A stretch of DNA of 38,678 nt from the IMG/VR virus record IMGVR_UViG_3300032236_000267, positions 1 through 38,678 of that record; one strand, 5' to 3'. The stretch comes from a virus. The notes under the pieces are model-generated. The model saw only the letters and a program-made list of their open reading frames with translations. It made no database searches and was not told the DNA's origin. This document shows positions 9,113 through 18,024 of this stretch, in pieces; positions within the stretch are counted from its first letter, which is position 1, and every line of letters begins with the position of its first letter. A program made the translations under genes and the position numbers.

Positions 9113-10798
9113 TTGGCTTTCTCACTTTTTGGGTTTCAGATATCCAGACAGGAAGACGACCTTGAAAAACAGGCCGTTGAACAGTCTTTCGCACCACCAT
9201 CAAATGATGATGGCGCTCTCACCATCACGCAAGCGGCGTACTATGGCACTTATGTTGACCTAGACGGAACTGCTAAGAATGAGGTGGAGTTGATTGGTCG
9301 ATATCGTGAAATGGCGATGCAACCAGAGATTGAATCAGCTATTGATGACATTTGTAATGAAGCTATTGTACAAAATGACGATGGCGAAAACATTAAATTA
9401 GTTACTGATAAACTACAAGTATCAGACAAGATTAAAAAGTCAATCGAAAATGAATTTCAAGTTCTTTTACGATTGTTAAACTACAACAATATGGCACCTG
9501 ATATTTTCAGACGTTTCTATATTGATGGTAGATTGTTCTATCATATTATTATTGATAGAGAAAATCCTACTCAAGGGATTAAAGAATTACGTTATATTGA
9601 CCCACGCAAAATCCGTAAGGTTCGTGAGGTTAAAAAAGATAAAGACGCTAGAACTGGCGTTGAAATGGTTACCGTTGTTAATGAATACTATATCTTTAAT
9701 GATAAGTCAATTAACGGCTCACAGTCTAATTATGGTCCTGTTGGGGTTAGAATTGCCAAAGATAGCATAATTAATGTCAACTCAGGTCTTATGGACTCAA
9801 GACGGGCATCGGTATTATCATACCTACATAAGGCAATCAAACCGTTAAATCAGTTAAGAATGATTGAGGATGCTGTAGTTATCTACCGTATTTCTCGTGC
9901 ACCTGAACGTAGAATTTTCTACATTGATGTTGGTAATTTACCTAAGATGAAAGCGGAACAATATCTCCGTGACATCATGGTTAAGTATAAAAACAAAGTT
10001 GTTTATGATGCTAACACAGGTGAAGTTAGAGATGAACGTAAGTTCCTTTCTATGATGGAAGATTTCTGGTTACCTCGCCGTGAAGGTGGTAAAGGTACAG
10101 AGATTCAAACGTTGCCAGGTGGTCAAAACCTAGGCGAATTAGAAGACATTAAATATTTTGAAAAGAAATTATACAAATGTTTAAATGTGCCTATTTCTCG
10201 TTTAGAATCATCTACATCATTTACTATTGGTCGTGCTACTGAAATTAGCCGTGATGAAGTTAAGTTTTCAAAATTTGTTAATAAACTTCGTAACCGTTTT
10301 ACAGAATTATTTGATGAAGCTCTAAGAGTTCAATGTGTTCTTAAAGGTATTTGTACCGAACAAGAATGGGCTATATTTAAAGAAGGTATCTATTACGATT
10401 TTATCCGTGATAATAACTTTGCTGAACTTAAAGATGCTGAATTACTAAGAGAAAGATTAGGCCTATTATCACAAATTGATATGTATACTGGCCGTTATTA
10501 TTCAATGGATTGGATTCGTAGAAATGTTCTACGATTCTCAGATGATGAAATCAAAACCATTGATAAAGAGATTGAAAAAGAACGTGAAGCAGGTATTCCA
10601 ATGCCAGCTGATTTACAATACGTTGGAATGTTACCAGGTGGTTCTGGAGAAGCGGCTCAAGCGCCAACACTCGAACAGGATCCCGCAATGATGGCACCAC
10701 CGGACGCAGGTCCTGGAGGTAGTTCGGCACCTAAAGCTAAGAAGTCAGGTACTGCTGGTGAAACACCAGGTGGTGGCGATTTAAACCTTGGTAAATAA
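9113..10798 (+). CDS. gp20: Portal vertex protein gp20
   Basis: The 561-residue protein is the portal of the head, a 12-mer that nucleates prohead assembly and conducts DNA. Family stretches include ALTITQAAYYGTYVDL, EIESAIDDICNEAIV, the RRFYIDGRLFYHIIID strand, YIDPRKIRKVREV and the SRLESSTSFTIGRATEISRD block. The C-terminus (from about residue 510) is a low-complexity Pro/Gly/Ala tail ending GGGDLNLGK. The gene begins with TTG at 9113, supported by AAGGA 6 to 10 bases upstream and by the family-like start MAFSLFGF; no in-frame ATG lies nearby upstream. It follows a terminator, so it needs a separate promoter or partial read-through. Confidence 0.95.
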   Translation: MAFSLFGFQISRQEDDLEKQAVEQSFAPPSNDDGALTITQAAYYGTYVDLDGTAKNEVELIGRYREMAMQPEIESAIDDICNEAIVQNDDGENIKLVTDKLQVSDKIKKSIENEFQVLLRLLNYNNMAPDIFRRFYIDGRLFYHIIIDRENPTQGIKELRYIDPRKIRKVREVKKDKDARTGVEMVTVVNEYYIFNDKSINGSQSNYGPVGVRIAKDSIINVNSGLMDSRRASVLSYLHKAIKPLNQLRMIEDAVVIYRISRAPERRIFYIDVGNLPKMKAEQYLRDIMVKYKNKVVYDANTGEVRDERKFLSMMEDFWLPRREGGKGTEIQTLPGGQNLGELEDIKYFEKKLYKCLNVPISRLESSTSFTIGRATEISRDEVKFSKFVNKLRNRFTELFDEALRVQCVLKGICTEQEWAIFKEGIYYDFIRDNNFAELKDAELLRERLGLLSQIDMYTGRYYSMDWIRRNVLRFSDDEIKTIDKEIEKEREAGIPMPADLQYVGMLPGGSGEAAQAPTLEQDPAMMAPPDAGPGGSSAPKAKKSGTAGETPGGGDLNLGK

Positions 10799-10800
10799 CA

Positions 10801-10808
10801 TATAAATA
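10801..10808 (+). promoter_or_regulatory. Late promoter box TATAAATA (gene 67 and scaffold genes)
   Basis: An exact match to the T4 late consensus TATAAATA lies two bases after the portal stop codon and 26 bases before the gene 67 start. It would drive the prohead core and protease genes. No -35 element is seen, as expected for gp55-dependent promoters. Confidence 0.75.
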
Positions 10809-10833
10809 TACCATATTCAATTTGGAGAATACT

Positions 10834-11124
10834 ATGGACGCAAGACAAATTATCGATTTCGCTGCAGATGACAACGCTAAAGAAATGCGTGAAGCACTTT
10901 ATGCTTCAATCTATGACCGTGTATCAAATGCAATCGAAGTTAAGAAACAAGAAGTTGCTCACACATTACTAGGCATGCCACTATCTACTGAAGAAGTTCA
11001 GTTAGAAGAAGGCGAAGAAGGTTGTGATGACCATGAAGGCAAAGAAGGCCATGAAGATGAAGTAGCTGACAAAAAGTTAGTGAAGAAAATGGTTAAAAAA
11101 GACGCTTTAAAATCAAACGACTAA
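10834..11124 (+). CDS. gp67: Prohead core protein, gp67-like
   Basis: This 96-residue protein has a helical N-terminal half (MDARQIIDFAADDNAKEMRE) and a strongly acidic C-terminal half (QLEEGEEGCDDHEG, then HEDEVADKK) ending in lysines. That composition, its size and its place between portal gene 20 and protease gene 21 match T4 gp67 (PIP), a core component that is cut to internal peptides by gp21. I chose ATG 10834 because TTGGAGAA lies just upstream; an in-frame TTG at 10822 overlaps that ribosome site. Sequence similarity to T4 gp67 itself is weak, so the call rests mostly on position and composition. Confidence 0.75.
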   Translation: MDARQIIDFAADDNAKEMREALYASIYDRVSNAIEVKKQEVAHTLLGMPLSTEEVQLEEGEEGCDDHEGKEGHEDEVADKKLVKKMVKKDALKSND

Positions 11125-11144
11125 TCAGTTAAGGACACACTAAA

Positions 11145-11675
11145 ATGGCTGGAAATGTTTTTGAATATCAAGTATTAAAAGATACCACAGAACGTGTTGT
11201 CATTAAATTGACGGGTAAATTTGATGGTACTAGCGGCCAAGAAGATAATGCCGTTCGTATTCAAGCGAATACACTATATGGCGCCCTTAACTCAAACACT
11301 GTACCTGATTTATTAACTCACGGTGGTTCTGCAAAACCGTATTACGACTTACAAATTTTCAGACTATGGTACGACTGTGCTAATCCAGCCGGTGGTGACG
11401 TAGAATTATTCTGGAATGCTCAAACACGTAGAACAATTGGGTTCTATAGTGGTACATACGAATATGATGCAGCTGGCAATTGGATTACAATTCCAAATAA
11501 TGCTAAAGGTTCTGCTGGTTGTTTAGGCGATATTGGTATTGCTACAAGAGGTATGGGTGCTAATAATTCATACACTATCGTGTTAGATTTACGTAAAAAT
11601 AACACAGATTACCAACGTGGTCAATTTAATGATCCTGCTGCATTTAATTATCCTCCGTACTCAATGACACCTTAA
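11145..11675 (+). CDS. Predicted virion structural protein of unknown role
   Basis: I do not recognise a named family for this 176-residue protein. It starts MAGNVFEYQVLKDTTERVVI and reads as an all-beta protein: alternating hydrophobic strands, VELFWNAQTRR, FYSGTYEYDAAGN and a Gly/Asn-rich end with ATRGMGANNSYTIVLDLRK. There are no catalytic motifs. It lies between the core protein gene 67 and the protease gene 21, where T4 has gene 68, but it is not acidic or helical like gp68. Similar-size proteins at this position in marine T4-like phages are annotated as virion structural. A capsid decoration or head-associated protein is a reasonable inference. It has a late promoter upstream (10801) and is co-transcribed with 67 and 21. 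Confidence 0.6.
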   Translation: MAGNVFEYQVLKDTTERVVIKLTGKFDGTSGQEDNAVRIQANTLYGALNSNTVPDLLTHGGSAKPYYDLQIFRLWYDCANPAGGDVELFWNAQTRRTIGFYSGTYEYDAAGNWITIPNNAKGSAGCLGDIGIATRGMGANNSYTIVLDLRKNNTDYQRGQFNDPAAFNYPPYSMTP

Positions 11676-11684
11676 GGATAAAAA

Positions 11685-12332
11685 ATGAAGCTAATTAAAG
11701 AAATTAACGAAACCGTTAGTTACATTACTGAAGAAGTGGAAGGTGGTAAAAAGAATCTTTTTATCACTGGTCCTTTCTTACAGACAGAACAGAAAAATAG
11801 AAATGGTCGTATCTATCTCAGAGAGATTATGGCAAAAGAAGTTGCCAGATATACTGACCAATATATTAATAAAAATCGTGCCTTTGGTGAGTTGGGACAT
11901 CCAGACACCCCATCTATTAACCTTGACCGTGTATCACATATGATTGTGGACTTACACCAAGAAGGTAATGATTGGATAGGCAAAGCAAAGATTCTTGATA
12001 CACCAATGGGTAATATTGCTAGAAACTTAATCGAAGGTGGCGGCCAATTAGGCGTTTCATCTCGTGGTATGGGTTCTATCAAACAACAAAACGGTGTGAA
12101 TGTTGTTCAAGATGACTTTTATCTAGCCACAGCGGCAGATATTGTGGCAGACCCTTCTGCACCAGATGCGTTTGTAAGAGGCATTATGGAAAATAAGGAA
12201 TGGATGATTGTTAACGGAGTTTGGACTGAAATGGACCAAGACTTAGCACAAAGAAGTATTAAAAAAGCTAGTCGTAAGGAAATTGAATTTGTCGCCGAAC
12301 AAATTTTCAGAAACTTCATCAGCAAACTATAA
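11685..12332 (+). CDS. gp21: Prohead core scaffold protease gp21
   Basis: This 215-residue serine protease matures the prohead by cleaving scaffold and capsid proteins. The T4 gp21/herpes assemblin-type active site is visible as His72 in AFGELGHPDTPS and Ser at about 125 in LGVSSRGMGS. NRNGRIYLREIM and the RVSHMIVDLHQEG strand are also typical. It begins 9 bases after the preceding gene behind an AAGGA site, and a late promoter for gene 22 follows directly. Length equals T4 gp21 (212 residues). Confidence 0.95.
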   Translation: MKLIKEINETVSYITEEVEGGKKNLFITGPFLQTEQKNRNGRIYLREIMAKEVARYTDQYINKNRAFGELGHPDTPSINLDRVSHMIVDLHQEGNDWIGKAKILDTPMGNIARNLIEGGGQLGVSSRGMGSIKQQNGVNVVQDDFYLATAADIVADPSAPDAFVRGIMENKEWMIVNGVWTEMDQDLAQRSIKKASRKEIEFVAEQIFRNFISKL

Positions 12333-12335
12333 TAT

Positions 12336-12343
12336 TATAAATA
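12336..12343 (+). promoter_or_regulatory. Late promoter box TATAAATA (genes 22-23)
   Basis: An exact TATAAATA lies 3 bases after the gene 21 stop and 31 bases before gene 22. It probably drives the abundant scaffold and major capsid genes up to the terminator at 14948. Confidence 0.78.
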
Positions 12344-12374
12344 AACAATATAAGTCTTAACAGGAGATTTTTAA

Positions 12375-13529
12375 ATGACTACAAAACTTAATCTTTCCGA
12401 AGCCGCTGCAGAAATTCTTGGTGGTAACGTAGCTGCTAAAAGAAGCGGTCAAGATTCTTTCGGATTGGGCAAAAAATTAAACCCAGCAGGTGTACATGGT
12501 AATACAGTACATGATGTTGGTGGTCCAACAACTTCAACACGTGATGCTAAATTAGATGGCACAGCTGGTGGTCCTACAGCAACACCACCTGGTGCTACAC
12601 CACCAGTTGGTTCAGAGCCAATCAAACATTTGGGTGGCGAGCATGATGAACAATCTAAAGGCCGCCATGACCTTGATTCAGTAGAAGACGGTGCAGATTC
12701 ATACGAAACTATTCGTGACCGTAAACAAGGTAAGAAACCAACACAAACCATGGAGAAAAATCCTGGTGCAACATTTGCTACATACGGTGAAGACTATGAC
12801 GCTTCAGAAGATGTAGAAGCAATGTTAGCTGGTGAAAACCTTTCAGAAGATTTTAAAGACAAAGCAACTACAATTTTTGAAGCTGCTGTAACTGCACGTG
12901 TACAACATTATGCTACACAATTAGAAGAAGCTTTTGAAGCTGAATTTGATGAAGCAGTTGATGCTGTTAAAGAAGAACTTGCTGCTAAAGTTGACGATTA
13001 TTTGAACTATATGGTTCAAGAGTGGATGACTGAGAATGCTATTGCAATCGAAAAAGGTCTTCGTGCTGAAATCGTTGAAAACTTTATTGGTGGTTTGAAA
13101 GATTTGTTTGTTGAACACTATATTGACATTCCAGAAGAAAAAGTGGATGTTGTTGAAGAGTTAGCTGACAAAGTTACCGAACTAGAAGAAGAATTAAACG
13201 AACAAATCAACAAAGCAGTTGAATTGAACAAAGAATTAAACGAACATAAAAAAATTGAGGCCATTTACGCAGTATGTGAAGGCCTGACACAAACCCAAGT
13301 AGAGAAAATTGCTACACTTGCAGAAGGTGTTGAGTTCACTACGGAAGATGAGTTTGCACAAAAATTAGAGATGATTAAGGAATCTTATTTCCCATCTACA
13401 ATTAAAGTTGCAGACAAACAAGAATTTTTGGATGAATCTGTACATGAAGATGAACCAGCACCAGCGAAGATTGCTGACGCTGAGATGAACATTTATGCAC
13501 AAACAATTTCTAAAACTCTAAAAAAATAA
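12375..13529 (+). CDS. gp22: Prohead core scaffold protein gp22
   Basis: The 384-residue product fits the main scaffold protein: it is very acidic, largely helical, and lies between the protease and the major capsid genes. Residues of about 1-130 are Gly/Pro/Thr-rich and disordered (GGPTATPPGATPPVGSEP). The rest is helical, with a likely coiled coil around residues 250-300 (VEELADKVTELEEELNEQIN). A C-terminal helix carries the LTQTQVEKI..LAEGVEF pattern seen in gp22 homologues. Scaffold is degraded by gp21 as the head matures. The N-terminal disordered extension makes it longer than T4 gp22 (269 residues). An AGGAG ribosome site precedes the start. Confidence 0.88.
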   Translation: MTTKLNLSEAAAEILGGNVAAKRSGQDSFGLGKKLNPAGVHGNTVHDVGGPTTSTRDAKLDGTAGGPTATPPGATPPVGSEPIKHLGGEHDEQSKGRHDLDSVEDGADSYETIRDRKQGKKPTQTMEKNPGATFATYGEDYDASEDVEAMLAGENLSEDFKDKATTIFEAAVTARVQHYATQLEEAFEAEFDEAVDAVKEELAAKVDDYLNYMVQEWMTENAIAIEKGLRAEIVENFIGGLKDLFVEHYIDIPEEKVDVVEELADKVTELEEELNEQINKAVELNKELNEHKKIEAIYAVCEGLTQTQVEKIATLAEGVEFTTEDEFAQKLEMIKESYFPSTIKVADKQEFLDESVHEDEPAPAKIADAEMNIYAQTISKTLKK

Positions 13530-13562
13530 TAATAACTTAAAAGAAAAACTAAGGAGCTAAAG

Positions 13563-14915
13563 ATGTATCTTTCAGAAGAACTACAATCTAAATGGCAACC
13601 AGTTTTGGAACATCCAGAACTAGACGCTATTAAAGACCCATACAAAAAGGCCGTAACTGCAATGGTTCTTGAGAACCAACAAAAGGCTATTCTTCAAGAG
13701 CGTATGCAATTGAACGAAACCGACAGTGGTCCTACTAACTTAACCGGTGGCGTTAAGAACTACGATCCAATTTTGATTTCATTGGTTCGCCGTGCTTTGC
13801 CTAACTTGATTGCTTATGATGTTGCTGGTGTTCAACCAATGACAGGCCCAACTGGTCTTATCTTCGCAATGCGTGCCCGTTACGACAACCAATCTGGTGA
13901 CGAAGCATTCTTTAACGAAGCTAACACAGTATTCTCAGGTAATGTATCTACATCAAACCCATACGGTTTCGGCGGTACAGTTACAACTGATGCTAATACT
14001 AACCCAGCTGCATATGGTAACATTAACCAATCAGTAAACGGTTCTAACACATTCACATCTGGTATCGGTTTATCAACAGGTTCAGCAGAAACTCTTGGTG
14101 CTGACACTGGTATTCCTTTCCAACAAATGGCATTCTCAATTGAAAAAGTTTCTGTAACTGCTCAATCACGTGCTTTGAAAGCTGAATACTCATTAGAACT
14201 TGCTCAAGACTTGAAAGCTATCCATGGTTTGGATGCTGAAACAGAATTAAGCAACATTCTTTCAACAGAAATTCTTGCTGAAATTAACCGTGAAGTTATC
14301 CGTACTATCTACGCAGTTGCTAAAGCAGGTGCTCAATACGGTACACAAACTGCTGGTATTTTCAATCTTGACACAGACTCAAACGGTCGTTGGTCAGTTG
14401 AACGTTTCAAAGGTTTGATTTTCCAAATCGAACGTGATGCTAACGTAATTGCAAAACAAACTCGTAGAGGTAAAGGTAACGTGTTAATCGTTTCTTCAGA
14501 CGTTGCTTCTGCTCTTGCTATGGCTGGTGTATTACAATATACTCCTGCTTTATCAGCAGACTTGCAAGTTGATGATACTGGTAACACATATGCTGGTCTA
14601 TTACACGGTCGTATCAAAGTGTATATCGATCCATACTTCGGTGGTTACACATCAAACAACGAATTGGTAACAGTTGGTTATAAAGGTTCATCACCTTATG
14701 ACGCTGGTATTTTCTACTGCCCATACGTACCTCTACAAATGGTTCGTGCAGTTGACCAATTCACATTCCAACCAAAAATCGGTTTCAAAACTCGTTACGG
14801 TATGGTTGCTAACCCATTTGCTGAAGGTATTTACAACTCAGCAACTGGTAACGGCCGTCTAGTTACACGTAGCAATGTTTACTACCGCATTTTCCAAGTT
14901 GCGAACTTGATGTAG
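13563..14915 (+). CDS. gp23: Major capsid protein gp23
   Basis: The 450-residue protein is the T4-like major capsid protein (HK97 fold). Diagnostic stretches are LVRRALPNLIAYDVAGVQPM, TGPTGLIFAMRARY, FQQMAFSIEKVSVTAQSRAL, KAEYSLELAQDLKAIHGLD and KVYIDPYFGGYTS, with the end MVANPFAEG and YRIFQVANLM. The cleavage site for gp21 should lie around residues 55-65, after the N-terminal delta domain. Codon choice is visibly more even and GC-richer than in neighbouring accessory genes, as expected for the most expressed phage gene. AAGGAG precedes the ATG. A UUCG-loop terminator ends the unit. Confidence 0.97.
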   Translation: MYLSEELQSKWQPVLEHPELDAIKDPYKKAVTAMVLENQQKAILQERMQLNETDSGPTNLTGGVKNYDPILISLVRRALPNLIAYDVAGVQPMTGPTGLIFAMRARYDNQSGDEAFFNEANTVFSGNVSTSNPYGFGGTVTTDANTNPAAYGNINQSVNGSNTFTSGIGLSTGSAETLGADTGIPFQQMAFSIEKVSVTAQSRALKAEYSLELAQDLKAIHGLDAETELSNILSTEILAEINREVIRTIYAVAKAGAQYGTQTAGIFNLDTDSNGRWSVERFKGLIFQIERDANVIAKQTRRGKGNVLIVSSDVASALAMAGVLQYTPALSADLQVDDTGNTYAGLLHGRIKVYIDPYFGGYTSNNELVTVGYKGSSPYDAGIFYCPYVPLQMVRAVDQFTFQPKIGFKTRYGMVANPFAEGIYNSATGNGRLVTRSNVYYRIFQVANLM

Positions 14916-14947
14916 TCAATAAAGTCAGCACTAAGACTGACAACTCT

Positions 14948-14976
14948 AAAGAGGCACTTCGGTGCCTCTTTTTTTA
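14948..14976 (+). terminator. Intrinsic terminator after gene 23
   Basis: A 10-bp perfect stem (AAAGAGGCAC with GTGCCTCTTT) closes a TTCG tetraloop, followed by a run of Ts to 14975. It lies 32 bases after the capsid gene and ends the 22-23 transcript. A new late promoter begins 5 bases after it. Confidence 0.93.
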
Positions 14977-14980
14977 TGCG

Positions 14981-14988
14981 TATAAATA
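14981..14988 (+). promoter_or_regulatory. Late promoter box TATAAATA (tail gene at 15010)
   Basis: An exact TATAAATA sits directly behind the gene 23 terminator and 21 bases before the next start codon, with CAAGGAG between. The terminator plus promoter pair insulates the downstream genes from gene 23. Confidence 0.78.
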
Positions 14989-15009
14989 GAGGACACAAGG
15001 AGATTTAAC

Positions 15010-15558
15010 ATGGCAGAACCAAACGGATTAACCAGACAACCACAGAATACTAGTTTACTTCAAACCACGAAGTATGTTTTTTCTATGCCTAGAATTAACA
15101 ATGTACAATATTTTTGTCAAAAGGCTAATCTTCCAGGTGTGTCTTTACCAGAAATGCCAAGACCAACTTCTGTAGTTGACTTGTATGTACCTGGTAATAA
15201 AATGGTTTACAATCGTTTTGAGATTACATTTTTAATTGATGCTGACTTAAAAGCATGGACAGATATCCATGATTGGATGAGAGCGTTAACTACGCCAAAG
15301 AATAATGAAGAATATAAAAATCTTTGGAAAAGAGATACTGTTATTAATGCTAGACAGATGGCACAATATGCTGATGGTGTTCTCACTATTATGTCAGGCC
15401 TAAATAATCCTAAGTTCAGAGTTAAATATTGGAATATGTTTCCAGTTTCTCTATCAGATATTCAATTTAGTTCAACTGAATCGGCAGATGAAATTTTAAC
15501 TGCAACCGCTGAATTCCGTTACGATTTATTTGATATTGAACCCTTGACATCAGCGTAA
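15010..15558 (+). CDS. Tail tube-related protein (gp3/gp19-like)
   Basis: This 182-residue protein reads like a member of the tail tube superfamily. It has TKYVFSMPRINNVQYFCQKA then NLPGVSLPEMPRPT, the pattern of a strand, a 'cQkanLPGvsl' loop and a second strand that also occurs in gp19-type tube proteins, followed by FEITFLIDADLKAWTDIHDW and an MFPVSLSDIQFSSTE end. In T4-like marine phages a gene at this place, between gene 23 and uvsY, is often labelled gp3 (tube terminator). I cannot separate gp3, gp54 or a second tube-like protein from sequence alone. Its own late promoter supports a virion role. Confidence 0.6.
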   Translation: MAEPNGLTRQPQNTSLLQTTKYVFSMPRINNVQYFCQKANLPGVSLPEMPRPTSVVDLYVPGNKMVYNRFEITFLIDADLKAWTDIHDWMRALTTPKNNEEYKNLWKRDTVINARQMAQYADGVLTIMSGLNNPKFRVKYWNMFPVSLSDIQFSSTESADEILTATAEFRYDLFDIEPLTSA

Positions 15559-15600
15559 GTATTTGTTATAATTAGATAATTTGTTTTTGAAAGTATATTA

Positions 15601-16038
15601 ATGGAAACACTTGACCAAATATTAGATTTATGGAAGAAACATTCTGAGATTGATATCACAGAACCATCTAAAGAAATCTTAAATATCCCAAAGATTCACA
15701 ACACATTCCTGTCTATTATGACACGGCATCGTATTGCCGCTAAAAAGGCGATGTTCGATTACAGTAAAATGAAACGAACTAAATGGGAATACTATACAGG
15801 TAAAATGTCAGAAGAAGAATTAGCAGAATTTGGATGGGAACCATTCAGATACACACTCAAGTCTGACATTACCACCTACCTTGATTCTGATAAAGACTTA
15901 ATTAAACTATTGGAAAAGAAGGCTTATTATGATGAATGTATTTCTCTATGTGAATCTATATTAAAAGAACTCAACAACCGTACATGGCAACTCCGTGAAC
16001 ACATGACACATGAAAGATTTATCCAAGGTGCCCGATAA
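15601..16038 (+). CDS. uvsY: Recombination mediator UvsY
   Basis: The 145-residue protein matches UvsY, the mediator that loads the UvsX recombinase onto single-stranded DNA coated with gp32. Typical stretches are the start LDQILDLWKKHSEID, IPKIHNTFLSIMTRHRIAAK, TKWEYYTGKMSEEEL and the C-terminal NRTWQLREHMTHERFIQGA. Length agrees with T4 UvsY (137 residues). Its 3' end overlaps uvsW by 29 bases, as in other T4-like phages. No partner UvsX gene lies in the window. Confidence 0.94.
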   Translation: METLDQILDLWKKHSEIDITEPSKEILNIPKIHNTFLSIMTRHRIAAKKAMFDYSKMKRTKWEYYTGKMSEEELAEFGWEPFRYTLKSDITTYLDSDKDLIKLLEKKAYYDECISLCESILKELNNRTWQLREHMTHERFIQGAR

Positions 16039-17530
16039 AATTATTGTTTCAAAGGTAGATGAAGTCTACGCTAAATTAACATGTGAACGCCACATGGCTC
16101 AAGAAGTATCTGAGTATTTTACATTCATGGTGCCTGGTCACCAGTTTACTCCTGCCTTTAGAAACAGAATTTGGGATGGTAAGATAAGACTTTTTAATTT
16201 GTCCAAATCACAAATTTATCTAGGATTAATGTCCTATTTACAAATTTTCTGTGATGAAAGAGGTTATGAGTTAGAATATAATGTGTTGGACACAAATTTA
16301 ACTGATGATTATCCTGTGTATCATGGTAAGAAGTTTGTTGAAGAATTACAAGTTCAATCACGTGGTGTTGATATTGAAGTCAGAGATTATCAATTGGATG
16401 CCTTTGTTGCTGGCATGAGAAATCGTAGACAACTTCTTTTATCTCCTACCGCTTCTGGTAAGTCTTTAATCATTTACATGTTTGTTAGACAATTCTTAAA
16501 GTATCAAAAACTTCGTGGTTTGATTATTGTTCCAACTACATCTTTGGTCGAACAATTATATTCTGATTTTCAAGATTATTCCACCAAGAATGGTTGGGAT
16601 GTAGAAAAGAATGTTCATCGTGTATATCAAGGCCGTGATAAACAATCAGATAAAAATGTGGTGATATCAACATGGCAATCACTGTATACATTACCAAAAG
16701 AATACTTTGAACAGTATGATTTTATTATTGGTGACGAAGCGCATCTATTTAAAGCACAATCACTTACCACTATTATGACTTCTTTAATCAATACAAAATA
16801 TCGTATTGGTTTAACAGGCACTTTAGATGGCACTAAGACACATAAACTTGTATTAGAAGGTTTATTTGGTCCTGTTCGTAAGGTAATCTCAACTAAAGAA
16901 TTGATGGATGCCGGACAAGTGGCAGACTTAGAGATTAAATGTTTGGTTCTTAAACATGATGATGATATCTGTAAGCTAATGAAAAAGGCCAAATATCCAG
17001 AAGAAATTGAATACTTAATTTTCAATGAGCATCGTAATAAGTTTATTAAAAATCTTGCGCTAAGCCTTGAAGGGAACTCATTAATTTTGTATCAATATGT
17101 TGCCAAACACGGTGATTTACTGTATAATATGATATTAAATGCTGAGAAATTAGGAGATAGAAAAGTCTTCTATATTCATGGTAAAGTGGATGCGGAAGCT
17201 CGTGAAGAGATACGCAAAATTATGGAGACTGAAACAAATGCAATTGTGGTTGCTTCTTACGGTACCTTTAGTACTGGTATTAATATTCGTAATCTACATA
17301 ATGTGGTCTTTGCATCGCCAAGTAAAAGTAGAGTTAGAAACCTACAAAGTATTGGTCGGGGACTTAGAAACGCTGATGGCAAAACAAAGGCAGTATTATA
17401 TGACATTGCTGACGACCTCAGAAGTGGAGAACACACCAACTTTACCCTCAAGCATTTCACCGAAAGAGTGAAGATATATAATGAGGAGAGATTCTCATAT
17501 AAGATATACAAAATTGGATTAAAACGATGA
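16010..17530 (+). CDS. uvsW: DNA/RNA helicase UvsW
   Basis: The 506-residue superfamily 2 helicase resolves branched DNA and R-loops during recombination-dependent replication. Motif I is SPTASGKSL, motif II GDEAHLF, motif III LTGTLDG and motif VI QSIGRGLR. The N-terminal domain (HQFTPAFRNRIWDGKIRLF) is the UvsW-specific accessory region. The start ATG 16010 lies inside the end of uvsY (29-base overlap), and the aligned N-terminus supports it. The stop overlaps the next ATG by 4 bases. Confidence 0.95.
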   Translation: MKDLSKVPDKIIVSKVDEVYAKLTCERHMAQEVSEYFTFMVPGHQFTPAFRNRIWDGKIRLFNLSKSQIYLGLMSYLQIFCDERGYELEYNVLDTNLTDDYPVYHGKKFVEELQVQSRGVDIEVRDYQLDAFVAGMRNRRQLLLSPTASGKSLIIYMFVRQFLKYQKLRGLIIVPTTSLVEQLYSDFQDYSTKNGWDVEKNVHRVYQGRDKQSDKNVVISTWQSLYTLPKEYFEQYDFIIGDEAHLFKAQSLTTIMTSLINTKYRIGLTGTLDGTKTHKLVLEGLFGPVRKVISTKELMDAGQVADLEIKCLVLKHDDDICKLMKKAKYPEEIEYLIFNEHRNKFIKNLALSLEGNSLILYQYVAKHGDLLYNMILNAEKLGDRKVFYIHGKVDAEAREEIRKIMETETNAIVVASYGTFSTGINIRNLHNVVFASPSKSRVRNLQSIGRGLRNADGKTKAVLYDIADDLRSGEHTNFTLKHFTERVKIYNEERFSYKIYKIGLKR

Positions 17531-17919
17531 GTGAAGTTGAAATTAAAATGGAAGTTAAGATTATCAGATTAAAAACTGGTGAAGATATTATTGGATATGT
17601 GTATGATATTTCTGATTCTAAATTTACTATTAATAATCCAATGTTAATTGATGTTGATATTGATATGAAATCTAGCCAACAAGCATTTGTTATTAAATCT
17701 TGGATGCCTCATCAATTATATAAAAACAAAGAAGTATCTATCTGGACAAATGATATACTTTTCATTTCAGAACCTTCTGATGTTTTTGTTGAGTATTATG
17801 AAAAGATGATAAAGAAGATTGAACAGTATATAATTGCTGAACAGTTTATGGATGAAATGGAAGATGATGAATTATACTTGGCTATGAATGAATTGGATTC
17901 TGGTGTTCCTATCCATTAG
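17527..17919 (+). CDS. Small conserved phage protein, possibly Sm-like
   Basis: The 130-residue product starts four bases inside the uvsW stop (ATGA overlap). The N-terminal part, MEVKIIRLKTGEDIIGYVYD then KFTINNPMLIDV, has the strand-turn-strand spacing of an Sm/LSm-type small barrel (a KTGEDIIG turn), and the C-terminus is acidic (DEMEDDELYLAMNE). I infer only a possible RNA-binding small barrel; no catalytic residues are seen. Genes of similar size occur between uvsW and gene 55 in related marine phages as hypothetical proteins. The 105 bases downstream hold no gene; a TGTCAAG heptamer is repeated there and no clear promoter was found. Confidence 0.6.
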   Translation: MSEVEIKMEVKIIRLKTGEDIIGYVYDISDSKFTINNPMLIDVDIDMKSSQQAFVIKSWMPHQLYKNKEVSIWTNDILFISEPSDVFVEYYEKMIKKIEQYIIAEQFMDEMEDDELYLAMNELDSGVPIH

Positions 17920-18024
17920 GTGGTGGTTTTAATCATTTCATAGGCGACATAGTGGATTATACTCACTGTCAAGCGCTTTGTCAAGTAAATTATGGAAATA
18001 TTATGGTAATAATGAGGAGTAAGC

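Noticed and set aside
12449-12751. Minus-strand frame rich in Pro/Ser opposite gene 22
   Set aside because: It mirrors the low-complexity Gly/Pro/Thr region of the scaffold gene.
17920-18024. Promoter before gene 55 (TTGTCA ... TATGGT)
   Set aside because: Both boxes are weak and the spacing is 18; the sequence is AT-rich and many such pairs occur by chance.
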